Shown piece by piece: positions 16,630 to 25,091 of a stretch of DNA of 47,722 nt; the stretch's first letter is position 1, and every line of letters starts with the position of its first letter. Source of the stretch: Acidimicrobiia bacterium. Lineage in GTDB: Bacteria; Actinomycetota; Acidimicrobiia; Spongiisociales; UBA5794. A model generated the notes under the pieces. The model was not told the origin of the DNA and made no database searches. It worked only from the letters and a program-made list of their open reading frames with translations. A program made the position numbers and the translations under genes. The stretch is taken from contig JASJAS010000033.1 of assembly GCA_030066875.1 (NCBI GenBank), forward strand, positions 1 through 47,722. The letters are read 5' to 3'.

Positions 16630-18018
16630 CTAGAAAGCATCCAAAGGTACGCCGAGGTCGATGCACTCCTCCTTCACCTTGCGGTAGGTCGCTTCCCACT
16701 CGGCCGTAGGCTGCAAAGTCTCCATGTCGTACGCCTGCTGGAATGGGATACCGAGATCCGGCTCTTTGATCGAGTCTTCGTACTGTGGAATCAGGGCCTT
16801 GACCACCTCGTTGACGTGGCCCAACTCCATGCCGGACCCTGCGTGACTGACTTCAGCCATCCAGCGACATTCGAGCGGTGTGATGTGGTCGGTCAGTTTG
16901 CCGCCTGCACTGCGGGGTCCGGTGTTCAGCGACGCGCCCGACGCCGCCATCAAAGCGATACTCGCGGCGATCTCCCGCAACAGGTTCTCGGTACCCGGGC
17001 CGGAGACTTGATTAGCGATGCCGTGAACGAGGATGTGCGTGTTCCTGCTCAACGCTTGATAGACGACGCTCATAGCCCACATGGCTTCCCGGTTGACGTT
17101 CGCCAGATAGCGGACGTCATAGATCTCGCCACCGCCGGCGTGGTTCTGCAAGATGGCATACGAGAGCACGGCACAGGCAATGGTTGACACGATGGCGCCC
17201 TCGGGCGGGCCCGGCATGCCGCCGATCATCGCCGGCGAGGCACAATTCATGATCCCGCCCATGTTCAAGGTGTGAACGACCTTGTGCAGTGTGCGGTAGT
17301 CGATCTTCATCTCAGCGGGGAACAGGATCAAAGCCAGATCCGTCGCCCGGTATGCGCCTCGCGACCCGTATGCACCAAACTGTCCATATTCCGTGACCGC
17401 CGACACACAGCCGAGCGCTCCCATGTCGGGGCGTCCGGCCCGCCGCCGGGCTTCCCGCATCATGATGCCTTGTTCATGACCCATCAGCGTCTCGATCGGC
17501 GTACCAGACATCACCTCCTGACCGCCGATGGTGGTGAGCGAACCGCCGTTGAGGATGTCCACCTCGCGTTCGTTGGCGATCAGATAGGTCATCAGCGGAT
17601 AGACCTCTTCCGACACCGTGATCCCAAACGGAGCGATCGCCTTCATGGGGTACGGGTCAGACGGCGTGCGACTCTTGACCACGGTCGCATCTTTGCCTTC
17701 ACCGATCGTGAGTTCGGAAGGAGCGTGTTTGAGAGAGTTGGCGAGTTCCTCGTCGGACACCCGCACGATCCGCTCGGTATCGGTACACAGGTATCCGAGT
17801 TCGAGAGCAGCCTGGTAGCCGGCCGAATAGAACCTGTCTGCCAGATCGGAGTCGGTGTTGACCGGCTCCTCAGGGTTGCAGGCACCGCTAAGACCGTGCT
17901 CCTTCAGGATTCCGCGAATCGTCAGTGGGATCCGCTTGGTATCCCACTCCTTTTGGGTGCAGTACTCCCCGGTCTGCGCCCGACCCAGGATCTCGAGAAT
18001 GGCGGGCTTGTTCTTCAT
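16630..18018 (-). CDS. non-pyrrolysine MtmB-family methyltransferase, paralogue 3
   Basis: This 462-residue MtmB homologue opens the two-gene minus-strand operon with paralogue 2. It has TGEYCTQKEWDTKRIP, LGYLCTDTERIVRVSDEELA, TIGGQEVMSGTPIETLMGHE, AEMKIDYRTLHK and PTAEWEATYRKVKEECIDLG. The pyrrolysine position in AGRPDMGALGCVSAV is Leu, with a Cys two residues on, and the usually invariant Gly of RPGM is Asp. GGGAGGACTC precedes the ATG. Its promoter (-35 at 18073-18078, -10 at 18049-18054) lies back to back with that of the amidohydrolase over a shared operator. Confidence 0.88.
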   Translation of the reverse strand: MKNKPAILEILGRAQTGEYCTQKEWDTKRIPLTIRGILKEHGLSGACNPEEPVNTDSDLADRFYSAGYQAALELGYLCTDTERIVRVSDEELANSLKHAPSELTIGEGKDATVVKSRTPSDPYPMKAIAPFGITVSEEVYPLMTYLIANEREVDILNGGSLTTIGGQEVMSGTPIETLMGHEQGIMMREARRRAGRPDMGALGCVSAVTEYGQFGAYGSRGAYRATDLALILFPAEMKIDYRTLHKVVHTLNMGGIMNCASPAMIGGMPGPPEGAIVSTIACAVLSYAILQNHAGGGEIYDVRYLANVNREAMWAMSVVYQALSRNTHILVHGIANQVSGPGTENLLREIAASIALMAASGASLNTGPRSAGGKLTDHITPLECRWMAEVSHAGSGMELGHVNEVVKALIPQYEDSIKEPDLGIPFQQAYDMETLQPTAEWEATYRKVKEECIDLGVPLDAF

Positions 18019-18043
18019 GAGTCCTCCCGACGGTGATTCCCTG

Positions 18044-18078
18044 GTGACGTGTTACATGTCACATGTTATCCTAGTCAC
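18044..18078. promoter_or_regulatory. divergent promoters with shared 17-bp operator (site 1)
   Basis: The dyad TTACATGTCACATGTTA at 18052-18068 matches the recurring consensus. On the plus strand GTGACG (18044-18049), 17 bases and TATCCT (18067-18072) form a promoter for the amidohydrolase. On the minus strand GTGACT (18078-18073), 18 bases and TAACAC (18054-18049) form one for MtmB paralogue 3. The operator covers both spacers, so one bound protein could control both directions. Confidence 0.65.
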
Positions 18079-19485
18079 ATGGAAACACAATATGACCTGC
18101 TTCTCAGCGGCGGAACAGTTCTCACGCTCGATTCTCAGCGGAGGGTGATCGAACCTGGCACCGTTGCGGTTAGCGGCAATCGCATCGCCGCGGTGGGTGC
18201 GTCCGCTGAATTCGAAGGCGCTTCTGCAACGCGCACCATCGACTGCACAGGGTCTGCGGTGATTCCTGGGTTTGTGGATTGCCACGACCACATGGAGCAA
18301 GGGATTGTCAAAGGCCTCGGCGAAGGCGAAGCGGTGTGGGAGTGGCTGACCACACTCATCTTCCCTTTGGGAGATGCGATGACGGTTGAGGAGGCGGTTG
18401 CCGCCACCCGCTATGCCGCGTTCGAAGCCGTTCGCGCCGGAATCACCTGCGTGATGAACAACCAGTACTTGCCGTGGGACGCCGAGACAACGGACGCCGT
18501 GGCCAAAGCAATGGAATCCGTCGGGCTACGTGGCGTCGTCGCCCGAGGGATGACCGGCACACCTCCGCCCGCCATGGCACACCGCGGGGACGACGCCCGA
18601 CCCTGGACGTACAGCACTGCCGAAGAGTTGCAGATCATGCGCGATCTTCTCGACAACTGGTCCCCCGACCGGCTGATTCGGCTATGGCCCGGACCAAACA
18701 ACCTCGTCTTCAACGACCAGGAACTGATTCGCGGCTGTGCTGAGTTGGCTCGGGAATACGGCACCAAGTGGCATACCCATTGCTGCGAAGCGCAGCAAGA
18801 TCCGGACATATACAAGAAGACCTACGGCATGAGCCCGGTGAAGTGGCTGAATGAAGCGGGTCTGCTGGGTCCGGAGACGACGCTGGCGCACACCATTTGG
18901 GTCTCGGACGAGGACATCGAGATGCTCGCCGCTTCCGGTGCGGCCGCTGCGCACAATCCGGTCTGCAATATGTATATCGCCTCGGGCGCGATGCGGCTGG
19001 GCCAATTCCTCGAGGCCGGAGTCACTGTTGGTCTCGGCATCGACGGTCCCTGTGTCGGCCACCGGATGGATCCCTTCGAGGCGATGAAACAGACCGTGTT
19101 GTTGCAGCGCCTCGACACCCTCGACCCGGCAGCTAGCCGGAGCGAAACGGCCCTCGAGCTTGGCACCCGCGGCGGTGCGGCCTTTACCGGATTCGAAATC
19201 GGATCGCTCGAGGAAGGGCGTCTGGCCGACATAGCTGTCGTCGACCTCACGGCTCCACATTGCGGACCTCGACCCAGGGCTGTGTCCGCAGTCGTCAACT
19301 CGGCAGGACCTCGGGATGTCACCACCGTGGTCATCGACGGCAGGGTCATCGTGGATGACGGCCGGTGCGTGACCATCGATGAGGCTGAGGTGGCGGCGGA
19401 GGCTGCGGCCGCGATGGAGAGCGTGGCTCGGAAGGCCGGTCTCGATCACTACCTAGAACCATGGCTCGACCCGTCACGGAACTAG
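18079..19485 (+). CDS. amidohydrolase of the AtzA/TrzN/MtaD (deaminase) type
   Basis: This metal-dependent hydrolase family removes amino or chloro groups from N-heterocycles (guanine, S-adenosylhomocysteine, triazines and others). The 468-residue protein has an N-terminal composite beta domain (DLLLSGGTVLTLD), metal ligands in GFVDCHDHMEQG, TKWHTHCCEAQQD, LAHTIWVSDEDIEML, and VGLGIDGPCVGHRMDPFEA. The GIDGP Asp is the catalytic metal ligand. I start it at ATG 18079: a -10 box ends only six bases upstream and there is no ribosome binding site, so the mRNA is probably leaderless. The substrate cannot be named. It shares its operator with the MtmB operon and the binding-protein genes, suggesting that it acts on the same compound class. 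Confidence 0.88.
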   Translation: METQYDLLLSGGTVLTLDSQRRVIEPGTVAVSGNRIAAVGASAEFEGASATRTIDCTGSAVIPGFVDCHDHMEQGIVKGLGEGEAVWEWLTTLIFPLGDAMTVEEAVAATRYAAFEAVRAGITCVMNNQYLPWDAETTDAVAKAMESVGLRGVVARGMTGTPPPAMAHRGDDARPWTYSTAEELQIMRDLLDNWSPDRLIRLWPGPNNLVFNDQELIRGCAELAREYGTKWHTHCCEAQQDPDIYKKTYGMSPVKWLNEAGLLGPETTLAHTIWVSDEDIEMLAASGAAAAHNPVCNMYIASGAMRLGQFLEAGVTVGLGIDGPCVGHRMDPFEAMKQTVLLQRLDTLDPAASRSETALELGTRGGAAFTGFEIGSLEEGRLADIAVVDLTAPHCGPRPRAVSAVVNSAGPRDVTTVVIDGRVIVDDGRCVTIDEAEVAAEAAAAMESVARKAGLDHYLEPWLDPSRN

Positions 19486-19501
19486 AGCTCCCGAATCTGG
19501 A

Positions 19502-19533
19502 TTGAAGCGGGCGGCGATTACATGTAATGTGTA
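19502..19533 (+). promoter_or_regulatory. promoter with 17-bp operator (site 2)
   Basis: TTGAAG (19502-19507), a 17-base spacer and TAATGT (19525-19530) form a promoter for the first binding-protein gene. The operator TTACATGTAATGTGTAG overlaps the spacer end and the -10 box, a position expected for repression. Confidence 0.68.
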
Positions 19534-19636
19534 GCACCGTGGCGGAACGGCGAGGGCTATGCAACGGGACAACGATTTGCTGCGTTGATTGCATGCTGCC
19601 CCCACAACCGGCCGCATGTCGATGAAGGGAATCCAG

Positions 19637-20773
19637 ATGACCAGAACCACGATCAAGTGGGCCACAATCGGTGTCGCACTCGCGATGCTTTTTGCGGCCT
19701 GCGGGGACGACACAACTGATACAACTCAGGCGGCTACCACTGCCGCACCGGAGACAACGGCCGCCGAGACGACGGCCGCACCAACAACCGCGGCCGATAC
19801 GGAAACCACCGCGGCGCCCGAGACAACCGCAGCCCCGACTGGGCCAACCGCGTTGAGCGCTGCCCTCATCAGTGACACGGTCGCTGAAGAACCATGGAAC
19901 GCCGTGATGCTGGATGCGTGGGGCCGGGTGCAGGCCGCCAAACCCAACGGGCTAGACATCACATACGAACTGTTCGAGGAGATCAACCTCGCGGATGTCG
20001 AACGAATTGCACGCGAGCTAGCGCTGTCCGGCAACTACGACATGATCTGGTTCCACGGTTCTGGGGCCGAGGCGATCGAGGCCATTCGCGATGAGTTCCC
20101 GGACCTCATCATGCCCTTCTCCGGCTCGGGGAACACGCCCACCGGCGGTCCAGCGTATTGGTACGACGTGTGGCTTCATGAACCGGCATACCTCACGGGG
20201 ATCGCGGCCGGCATGATGACCGAGACGAACAAGGTGGGTGCCGTCGCCGCCTTCCCGTTCCCGAATGTGAATCTTCCGTTGAACGCCTTCATCGCCGGTG
20301 CGCAGTCGGTGAATCCTGATGTCGAAGCCGTCGCCACCTACATCGAGTCTTGGTTCGATCCGGCGAAGGCCAAGGACTCGGCTTCAGCTCAGATCGCCGC
20401 CGGCGCAGACGCCATCTATGCCGAGCGATTCGGACCCTTTGACGCGGCGGTAGAGGCCGGCGACGTCATCGCTGTCGGTCATTTCTCCGATCAGACCGCG
20501 CTGGCACCCGACATTGCGATCGCCAGCACGCTCGCCCTGTGGGATCCTTCGATCGAGCATGCGATCGGTATCTGGTTGGACCACATGATCAACGGCACTC
20601 CCTACGACGCTCCGCTGGAGCGGCACATCTTCTCGATGGCTGAAGGTGGTGCAGGATTGGTGCTCAACGAGGCGATCATCCCCGATGATGTCCTCGCCGC
20701 GATACAGGAAGCCCAAGACAAGATCATGAGCGGTGAGCTCGCCGTCGAGGCCAACGAAGCGCCTATCGAGTGA
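19637..20773 (+). CDS. BMP/PnrA-family ABC substrate-binding lipoprotein 1
   Basis: This 378-residue extracytoplasmic binding protein belongs to the basic membrane protein family, whose characterised members bind purine nucleosides. The signal peptide ends in the lipobox LFAAC and is followed by a Thr/Ala/Glu-rich linker of about 50 residues. The family signature ESWFDPAKAKDSASAQIAAG, then GADAIYAERFG, is present. ATG 19637 has GAAGGGA six bases upstream. The protein is closely similar to binding protein 2 (for example shared WFDPAKAK, TETNK and AFPFPN/SFPFPN blocks). It is followed by a terminator-like hairpin and MtmB paralogue 4. The ligand is unknown; the family points to a nucleoside-like compound. 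Confidence 0.9.
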   Translation: MTRTTIKWATIGVALAMLFAACGDDTTDTTQAATTAAPETTAAETTAAPTTAADTETTAAPETTAAPTGPTALSAALISDTVAEEPWNAVMLDAWGRVQAAKPNGLDITYELFEEINLADVERIARELALSGNYDMIWFHGSGAEAIEAIRDEFPDLIMPFSGSGNTPTGGPAYWYDVWLHEPAYLTGIAAGMMTETNKVGAVAAFPFPNVNLPLNAFIAGAQSVNPDVEAVATYIESWFDPAKAKDSASAQIAAGADAIYAERFGPFDAAVEAGDVIAVGHFSDQTALAPDIAIASTLALWDPSIEHAIGIWLDHMINGTPYDAPLERHIFSMAEGGAGLVLNEAIIPDDVLAAIQEAQDKIMSGELAVEANEAPIE

Positions 20774-20791
20774 TCTGTCAATGACGCCTCT

Positions 20792-20821
20792 AGGTGGGGG
20801 TCTCATTGGAGATCCCCACCT
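20792..20821 (+). terminator. 12-bp hairpin after binding protein 1
   Basis: Arms AGGTGGGGGTCT and AGATCCCCACCT pair with one G-T wobble around a six-base loop. No T run follows, so it may be a partial terminator or mRNA stabiliser that lets the binding protein be made in excess of the genes downstream. Confidence 0.55.
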
Positions 20822-20875
20822 GCGGGCACCAGTCGCCTGAACAACGAGGATGGGCCGGCGCAGCAAGGAGCTGAC

Positions 20876-22276
20876 ATGGCAAACGCGACTCCGTCCGGGC
20901 TCGACTATTTCTTGTCCGTTCTCGACAGAGCTGAAAGCGGGCCTGTTGTTACAGAGAAGGAGTGGGATCGGGTCTATGTGAACCGCACCGTCCAAGACCT
21001 CGTCGACCGGTATGACATTGCGTTCGATCGCGACAATGTTGGTGTTCCGGCCGATGACGCATTGGCGGACCGGCTCTTCGAGGCCGGAATGGAACTGGCA
21101 ACCAGTAGCGGCGTCTTCTGCCTCGAAACCCAGCGGCGCATCACCTTCAAACGCGACGAGCTGGACGACGTGCTTGCCGCGGTCCCAGAAGAAGTTGCGG
21201 TCGGTCACGACGAAGAAGAACTCATGCTCAGGAAACGCTCCGTCGACGGAGCAGGCAGTATTGCCTTCGGCGGCGGGCCGTGGGGCATTGCCATAGGCGA
21301 GGAACAGTTTCTGCCGCTCGCCCTTGCATATGTCAAAGAGCCACTGATTGACTTCTTCTGCACTCCGTCGCTGACATCGACCTACGGGCGGCCGATACGG
21401 GCTCGCGCGCCATCGGATGCTTTGGCCTGCTGGCAGGAAACGCGACTTACGCAAGAGGCTCTAAGGCAAGCGGGCCGGCCTGGAATGGCCGTGTGCGCGC
21501 CCAACACCACAGCTTCGGCAATCGGGGTCCTTACGACGGTATCCCACGACGGATTGCGCCCCCGCAATTGGCACAACAACTCGTTCGTCAGTGAACTCAA
21601 GGTCTCCTACGAAGATCTCCTGCGAACTGCTCACTTCCTCCATGTCGGTGCCACAGTGCACAACTTCTACAACTCGATATTCGGCGGCTATGCCGGCGGT
21701 GCCGAAGGCACCGCGATCGTGCACGTGGCGTCGTTCGTTCTGATGCGAGCTGTGCTGCAGGGGCACTTCTTCAACACGGGCACCAGCCATGCCCACCTGT
21801 CGGCCAACACCCTCCCGCTCTTGATCCACAGCCAGTCCGCCGGCTATCAGGCTCTGAGTCGGAACACGAACCTAACCCTGGCCAACTTCACGCGCCCGCT
21901 CGCCGGGCCCGGAGAGCGACAATTGCTAGACGAAGTCGCCGCCTACCAGATCGCAACGATCCCGGCCGGCGTTGAGGTTGCCAAGGGGGTGCAGACCGCA
22001 ACCGGCCGGTTTGAGGGTCACTGCTCGCCACTCGAAGCCCGCTTCGCCGCTCAAGTGGCCCGGGCAAGTGTTGGAATGACGCGGTCCGACGCCCACGGTC
22101 TCGTGCAGAGGTTGACAGCCCGCTATGAGGCCGACGCGAATGACGTCAAACCCGGGCGACCATTTGACCAGGTGTATGACCTCGACGAGTTGCAACCAAC
22201 GGCGGATTGGCAAGGAACCTACGAAGCGGCGTGCGCCGAGCTATCGGCTCTGGGGCTCGGTGTCTCACCAAGCTGA
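20876..22276 (+). CDS. MtmB-family methyltransferase with Cys at the pyrrolysine position, paralogue 4
   Basis: This 466-residue MtmB homologue forms its own subgroup. It keeps more of the archaeal active-site neighbourhood than the others: RPGMAVCAPNTTASAIGVL lines up with the MtmB stretch around Pyl202, and residue 207, encoded TGC at 21494-21496, is Cys where MtmB has Pyl. The following Pro, Thr and Ser-Ala positions also correspond. Other landmarks are VVTEKEWDRVYVN, SELKVSYEDLLRT, IFGGYAGGAEGTAIVHVASF (close to FGGYAGGIEETTIVDVA of MtmB) and GRPFDQVYDLDELQPTADW. AAGGAGC precedes the ATG. The gene is followed 39 bases later by a GcvT-like gene, which suggests a demethylase and methyl-acceptor pair. 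The substrate is unknown. Confidence 0.88.
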   Translation: MANATPSGLDYFLSVLDRAESGPVVTEKEWDRVYVNRTVQDLVDRYDIAFDRDNVGVPADDALADRLFEAGMELATSSGVFCLETQRRITFKRDELDDVLAAVPEEVAVGHDEEELMLRKRSVDGAGSIAFGGGPWGIAIGEEQFLPLALAYVKEPLIDFFCTPSLTSTYGRPIRARAPSDALACWQETRLTQEALRQAGRPGMAVCAPNTTASAIGVLTTVSHDGLRPRNWHNNSFVSELKVSYEDLLRTAHFLHVGATVHNFYNSIFGGYAGGAEGTAIVHVASFVLMRAVLQGHFFNTGTSHAHLSANTLPLLIHSQSAGYQALSRNTNLTLANFTRPLAGPGERQLLDEVAAYQIATIPAGVEVAKGVQTATGRFEGHCSPLEARFAAQVARASVGMTRSDAHGLVQRLTARYEADANDVKPGRPFDQVYDLDELQPTADWQGTYEAACAELSALGLGVSPS

Positions 22277-22315
22277 GATCGAGTGTCGGGCTCCCGGTCC
22301 TGAGAAGGAGGACCC

Positions 22316-23551
22316 ATGAGCAAAGACTATGACCCAAGTGTCTTCATCGGGACGATGTTCAATGAGCGGACTGCCCGGCTCAACCAGGCGGCACGGTGGA
22401 TCGGCTGGGATCGATTCCATATGCCCGAGGTGTTCGTTGGCTTCGAGATCGAGGTCGACGCCATCCACAACGGAGTCATGCTCGAGGACAAATCACCGCT
22501 GACGAAGTACTCGTTCTCCGGACCAGATGCGCAGCGCCTCCTAGACCACCTGGTGCCTCGAGACATCACAAAGATCGAGGTGAACCACGTCTTCTACACC
22601 CCTTGGTGTGACGAGCGCGGCAAGCTGATAATCGACAACCCGGTCTTTCGGCTGGATGACGACACCTATGTCAACATCGGTGATCCCCTGGACCTGTGGC
22701 TCGCCGAGCGATCGGCCGGTTTCGACGTGCAGATCGACGACGTTTCAGACAGCTTTGGGATTCTTGCCATGCAGGGCCCAAGGTCACGAGGGGTGCTCGA
22801 GGCCCTCGTCCCGGACGTCGACTGGAAAGCACTCCGATTCGCCCGAGGGCGCCGGGCCACGCTGCCCGGCGGGGCCGAGGTTTATGTGTGGCGACTCGGC
22901 TTCACGGGACAGCCCGGCTACGAGTTCTGGGTACCCAAGGAGGCCGCAGTCGGCGTATACGACGCAATCATGACTGCGGGGGGACCCCTTGGCATTGTTC
23001 CTTGCGGACACAACGCCCAAAACGTGGCACGAGTTGAAGCGGGCATACTGATGCCGGGTCTCGAGTACACGCGCGCCGGGCCGGATTCCGATATTGCGGC
23101 CTACGTCTCAGTGGATGAGGAAGCCTTGTCCTCACCATTTGAGCTGAACCTCGGCCGCTTCATCGACTTCAACAAGCCGGCAGATTTCGTCGGACGCGAG
23201 GCGCTCGCCGAAGAGCAACGACGTGGAAGTGCCCGCAAGCTGGTTGGTCTGGAAATCGATTGGCGCACGATTGAAGAGATGTATCACTCACACAACGCAC
23301 CGGCGGAAGTCTCTCGCAGGATCGACTGGGCACGCTACCCGGTCCGGCATGGAACGCAGCTCGTCGGGCATGCCAGCAGCGTGTGCTGGAGCCCGACCAC
23401 GAAGAAGATGATCGGATTTGGCCAGCTGAAGAAGCAATTCGCCACAGCTGGGACCCAACTCGCGGTGGAATGGACGGCCGAAGGCACCGTCGGCGAAGCG
23501 ACCGCCATCGTGGTCGATCTACCTTTCGTACCCGACCGACGGCGAGCTTGA
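22316..23551 (+). CDS. GcvT-like (aminomethyltransferase family) protein 1
   Basis: This 411-residue protein belongs to the T-protein/DmdA/LigM superfamily, whose members pass one-carbon groups to tetrahydrofolate. Visible landmarks are DKSPLTKYSFSGPDAQRLLD, DERGKLIIDNPVFRLDDDTY (matching the GGIVDDL region, with the catalytic-type Asp kept), FGILAMQGPRSRGVLE, LGFTGQPGYEFWVP (matching GYTGExGxE, Glu replaced by Gln) and NVARVEAGILMPGLEYT. The C-terminal barrel ends with PVRHGTQLVGHASSVCWSP. No glycine-cleavage H or P protein is near, so a glycine-cleavage role is unlikely. It directly follows MtmB paralogue 4, and a paralogue of it directly follows another MtmB gene. I infer methyl transfer from a methyl-corrinoid or substrate to tetrahydrofolate. 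AAGGAGGA precedes the ATG. Confidence 0.87.
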   Translation: MSKDYDPSVFIGTMFNERTARLNQAARWIGWDRFHMPEVFVGFEIEVDAIHNGVMLEDKSPLTKYSFSGPDAQRLLDHLVPRDITKIEVNHVFYTPWCDERGKLIIDNPVFRLDDDTYVNIGDPLDLWLAERSAGFDVQIDDVSDSFGILAMQGPRSRGVLEALVPDVDWKALRFARGRRATLPGGAEVYVWRLGFTGQPGYEFWVPKEAAVGVYDAIMTAGGPLGIVPCGHNAQNVARVEAGILMPGLEYTRAGPDSDIAAYVSVDEEALSSPFELNLGRFIDFNKPADFVGREALAEEQRRGSARKLVGLEIDWRTIEEMYHSHNAPAEVSRRIDWARYPVRHGTQLVGHASSVCWSPTTKKMIGFGQLKKQFATAGTQLAVEWTAEGTVGEATAIVVDLPFVPDRRRA

Positions 23552-23630
23552 CAGAGCTCCGGAGGCGACCCGCGACCCTGCTGACTCATCGCGGCTTCGC
23601 CCTTGATGCCCTTGCGACGGTGATAGACAT

Positions 23631-23664
23631 TTGCGCCAGGACTAGTTTGCATGTAATGTGCAAA
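23631..23664 (+). promoter_or_regulatory. promoter with 17-bp operator (site 3)
   Basis: TTGCGC (23631-23636), 17 bases and TAATGT (23654-23659) precede the second binding-protein gene. The dyad TTTGCATGTAATGTGCAAA at 23646-23664 has perfect six-base outer arms and covers the -10 box, as at site 2. Confidence 0.7.
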
Positions 23665-23690
23665 ATGCAACCCCTAAGGAGGGATTCAAG

Positions 23691-24821
23691 GTGAAAAGCT
23701 CGAAATTCCTAATAGCCCTCATCGCCCTCGCAGTGCTGTTTGCTGCGTGCGGAGATGACGCCGACGACACCACCGCTGAGACGACAGAAGCTGCCGAGAC
23801 GACGGCGGCTCCGGAGACCACGGCCAGTACCGAGACGACTGCTGCCGAAACCACGGCTGCTCCAGAGACAACTGAGGCGATGGCCGCACCCGAGGAGGTG
23901 AACGTCGCCCTGGTTAGCACCACAGTTCGTGAGGAGCCATGGAACCTCGTGATGTTGGCCGCCTGGGATCGCGTCGCGGCCACCAGTCCGCACGGTATGT
24001 CCGTGTCGCTCGAGTTCTTCGAGTCGATCGCTCATCCCGACGGGGAGCGGGTGGCTCGGGACCTAGCGGTCTCCGGCAAGTACGACATCATCTGGATGCA
24101 CGAGACGTTCTCCGAGGCTGTCGAAGCGATCAAGGACGAGTTCCCGGACATCCTGTTTGCATACACCGGCGCCGGAAACCATGGAGTTGGCGGGAGCGCG
24201 TATTGGTTCAACACGTTCCTGCATGAGCCCGCCTATGTCGCCGGCGCTGCCGCAGGCTTGATGACAGAGACCAACAAGATCGGCGTGGTAGCCAGCTTCC
24301 CGTTCCCGAACATCAACACTGTGCTCAACGGTTTCATCGACGGTGCGAAGTCGGTCAACCCAGATGCCGAGATCGAGGCGACCTACATCGAGAGCTGGTT
24401 CGATCCGGCCAAGGCCAAGGAATCTGCGTCGGCACAGATCGCCGCCGGTGCCGACGTCATTTACGCCGAGAGATTTGGACCGTTCGACGCAGTCGTCGAG
24501 AACGAAGGAGTGCTGGCGGTCGGCCACTACTCCGACCAGGAGTCACTGGCACCCGAGGTGGTGATCACGAGCCCGCTCGTGCTGTGGGATCCGGCGATCA
24601 ACCTGATGATCGACGTGTGGTACGACTACGTAGTGAACGGCACCCCGTACAACGCCCCGGCCGAAGAGGTCTTTTTCCTCATGCCGGAGGGTGGCGGGGA
24701 CATCGCACCGCTCAACGAAGCAGTCGTCCCAGCGGACGTTGTTGCGCAGGTCAACGAGATTCGCGACGGGATCTTGAGCGGCGACATCGTTGTGACCCCC
24801 AACGAAGCCCCCGTCGAGTAG
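23691..24821 (+). CDS. BMP/PnrA-family ABC substrate-binding lipoprotein 2
   Basis: This 376-residue lipoprotein is the close paralogue of binding protein 1. It has the signal peptide with lipobox LFAAC, a Thr/Glu/Ala-rich linker, then VNVALVSTTVREEPWNLVML, GMMTETNK-like GLMTETNKIG, and the family signature ESWFDPAKAKESASAQIAAG. GTG 23691 was chosen because AAGGAGGG lies seven bases upstream and the signal peptide begins there. It has its own promoter and operator and is followed by a strong hairpin, so it can be expressed on its own. Divergence from protein 1 is concentrated outside the shared hinge motifs, which would allow a different ligand in the same transporter. Confidence 0.9.
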   Translation: MKSSKFLIALIALAVLFAACGDDADDTTAETTEAAETTAAPETTASTETTAAETTAAPETTEAMAAPEEVNVALVSTTVREEPWNLVMLAAWDRVAATSPHGMSVSLEFFESIAHPDGERVARDLAVSGKYDIIWMHETFSEAVEAIKDEFPDILFAYTGAGNHGVGGSAYWFNTFLHEPAYVAGAAAGLMTETNKIGVVASFPFPNINTVLNGFIDGAKSVNPDAEIEATYIESWFDPAKAKESASAQIAAGADVIYAERFGPFDAVVENEGVLAVGHYSDQESLAPEVVITSPLVLWDPAINLMIDVWYDYVVNGTPYNAPAEEVFFLMPEGGGDIAPLNEAVVPADVVAQVNEIRDGILSGDIVVTPNEAPVE

Positions 24822-24843
24822 GCGAACCAACACCGGAATGCGA

Positions 24844-24869
24844 AGCGGAGCCCAGTCTCGGGCTCCGCT
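24844..24869 (+). terminator. 10-bp perfect hairpin after binding protein 2
   Basis: Arms AGCGGAGCCC and GGGCTCCGCT surround a six-base loop, 23 bases after the stop codon. A short T-containing tail (CGCTGTTTGCT) follows. It is a good candidate for an intrinsic terminator. Confidence 0.7.
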
Positions 24870-24995
24870 CGCTGTTTGCTAGACCCGCAAGGACTCGATC
24901 TTCGAGCACCCCCAAGACTCGCCTGCCGTTTGCTTCGCGCTGCCAGATGTGTGCTGAACCTTCGTACTGCCGTCCCGATAATCGCACGCAACCTA

Positions 24996-25025
24996 TTGCG
25001 GAGTGCTACACATTGCATGTAAGAT
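24996..25025 (+). promoter_or_regulatory. promoter with 17-bp operator (site 4)
   Basis: TTGCGG (24996-25001), 18 bases and TAAGAT (25020-25025) precede the third binding-protein gene. On the opposite strand the operator reads CTTACATGCAATGTGTAG, almost the same as site 2, and again touches the -10 box. Confidence 0.66.
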
Positions 25026-25091
25026 GTCGCATTAATGGCGGATGCCCATCTTGAATCGCATCCGAAACTGCCCGGGGAGGGAATAGCCGAC

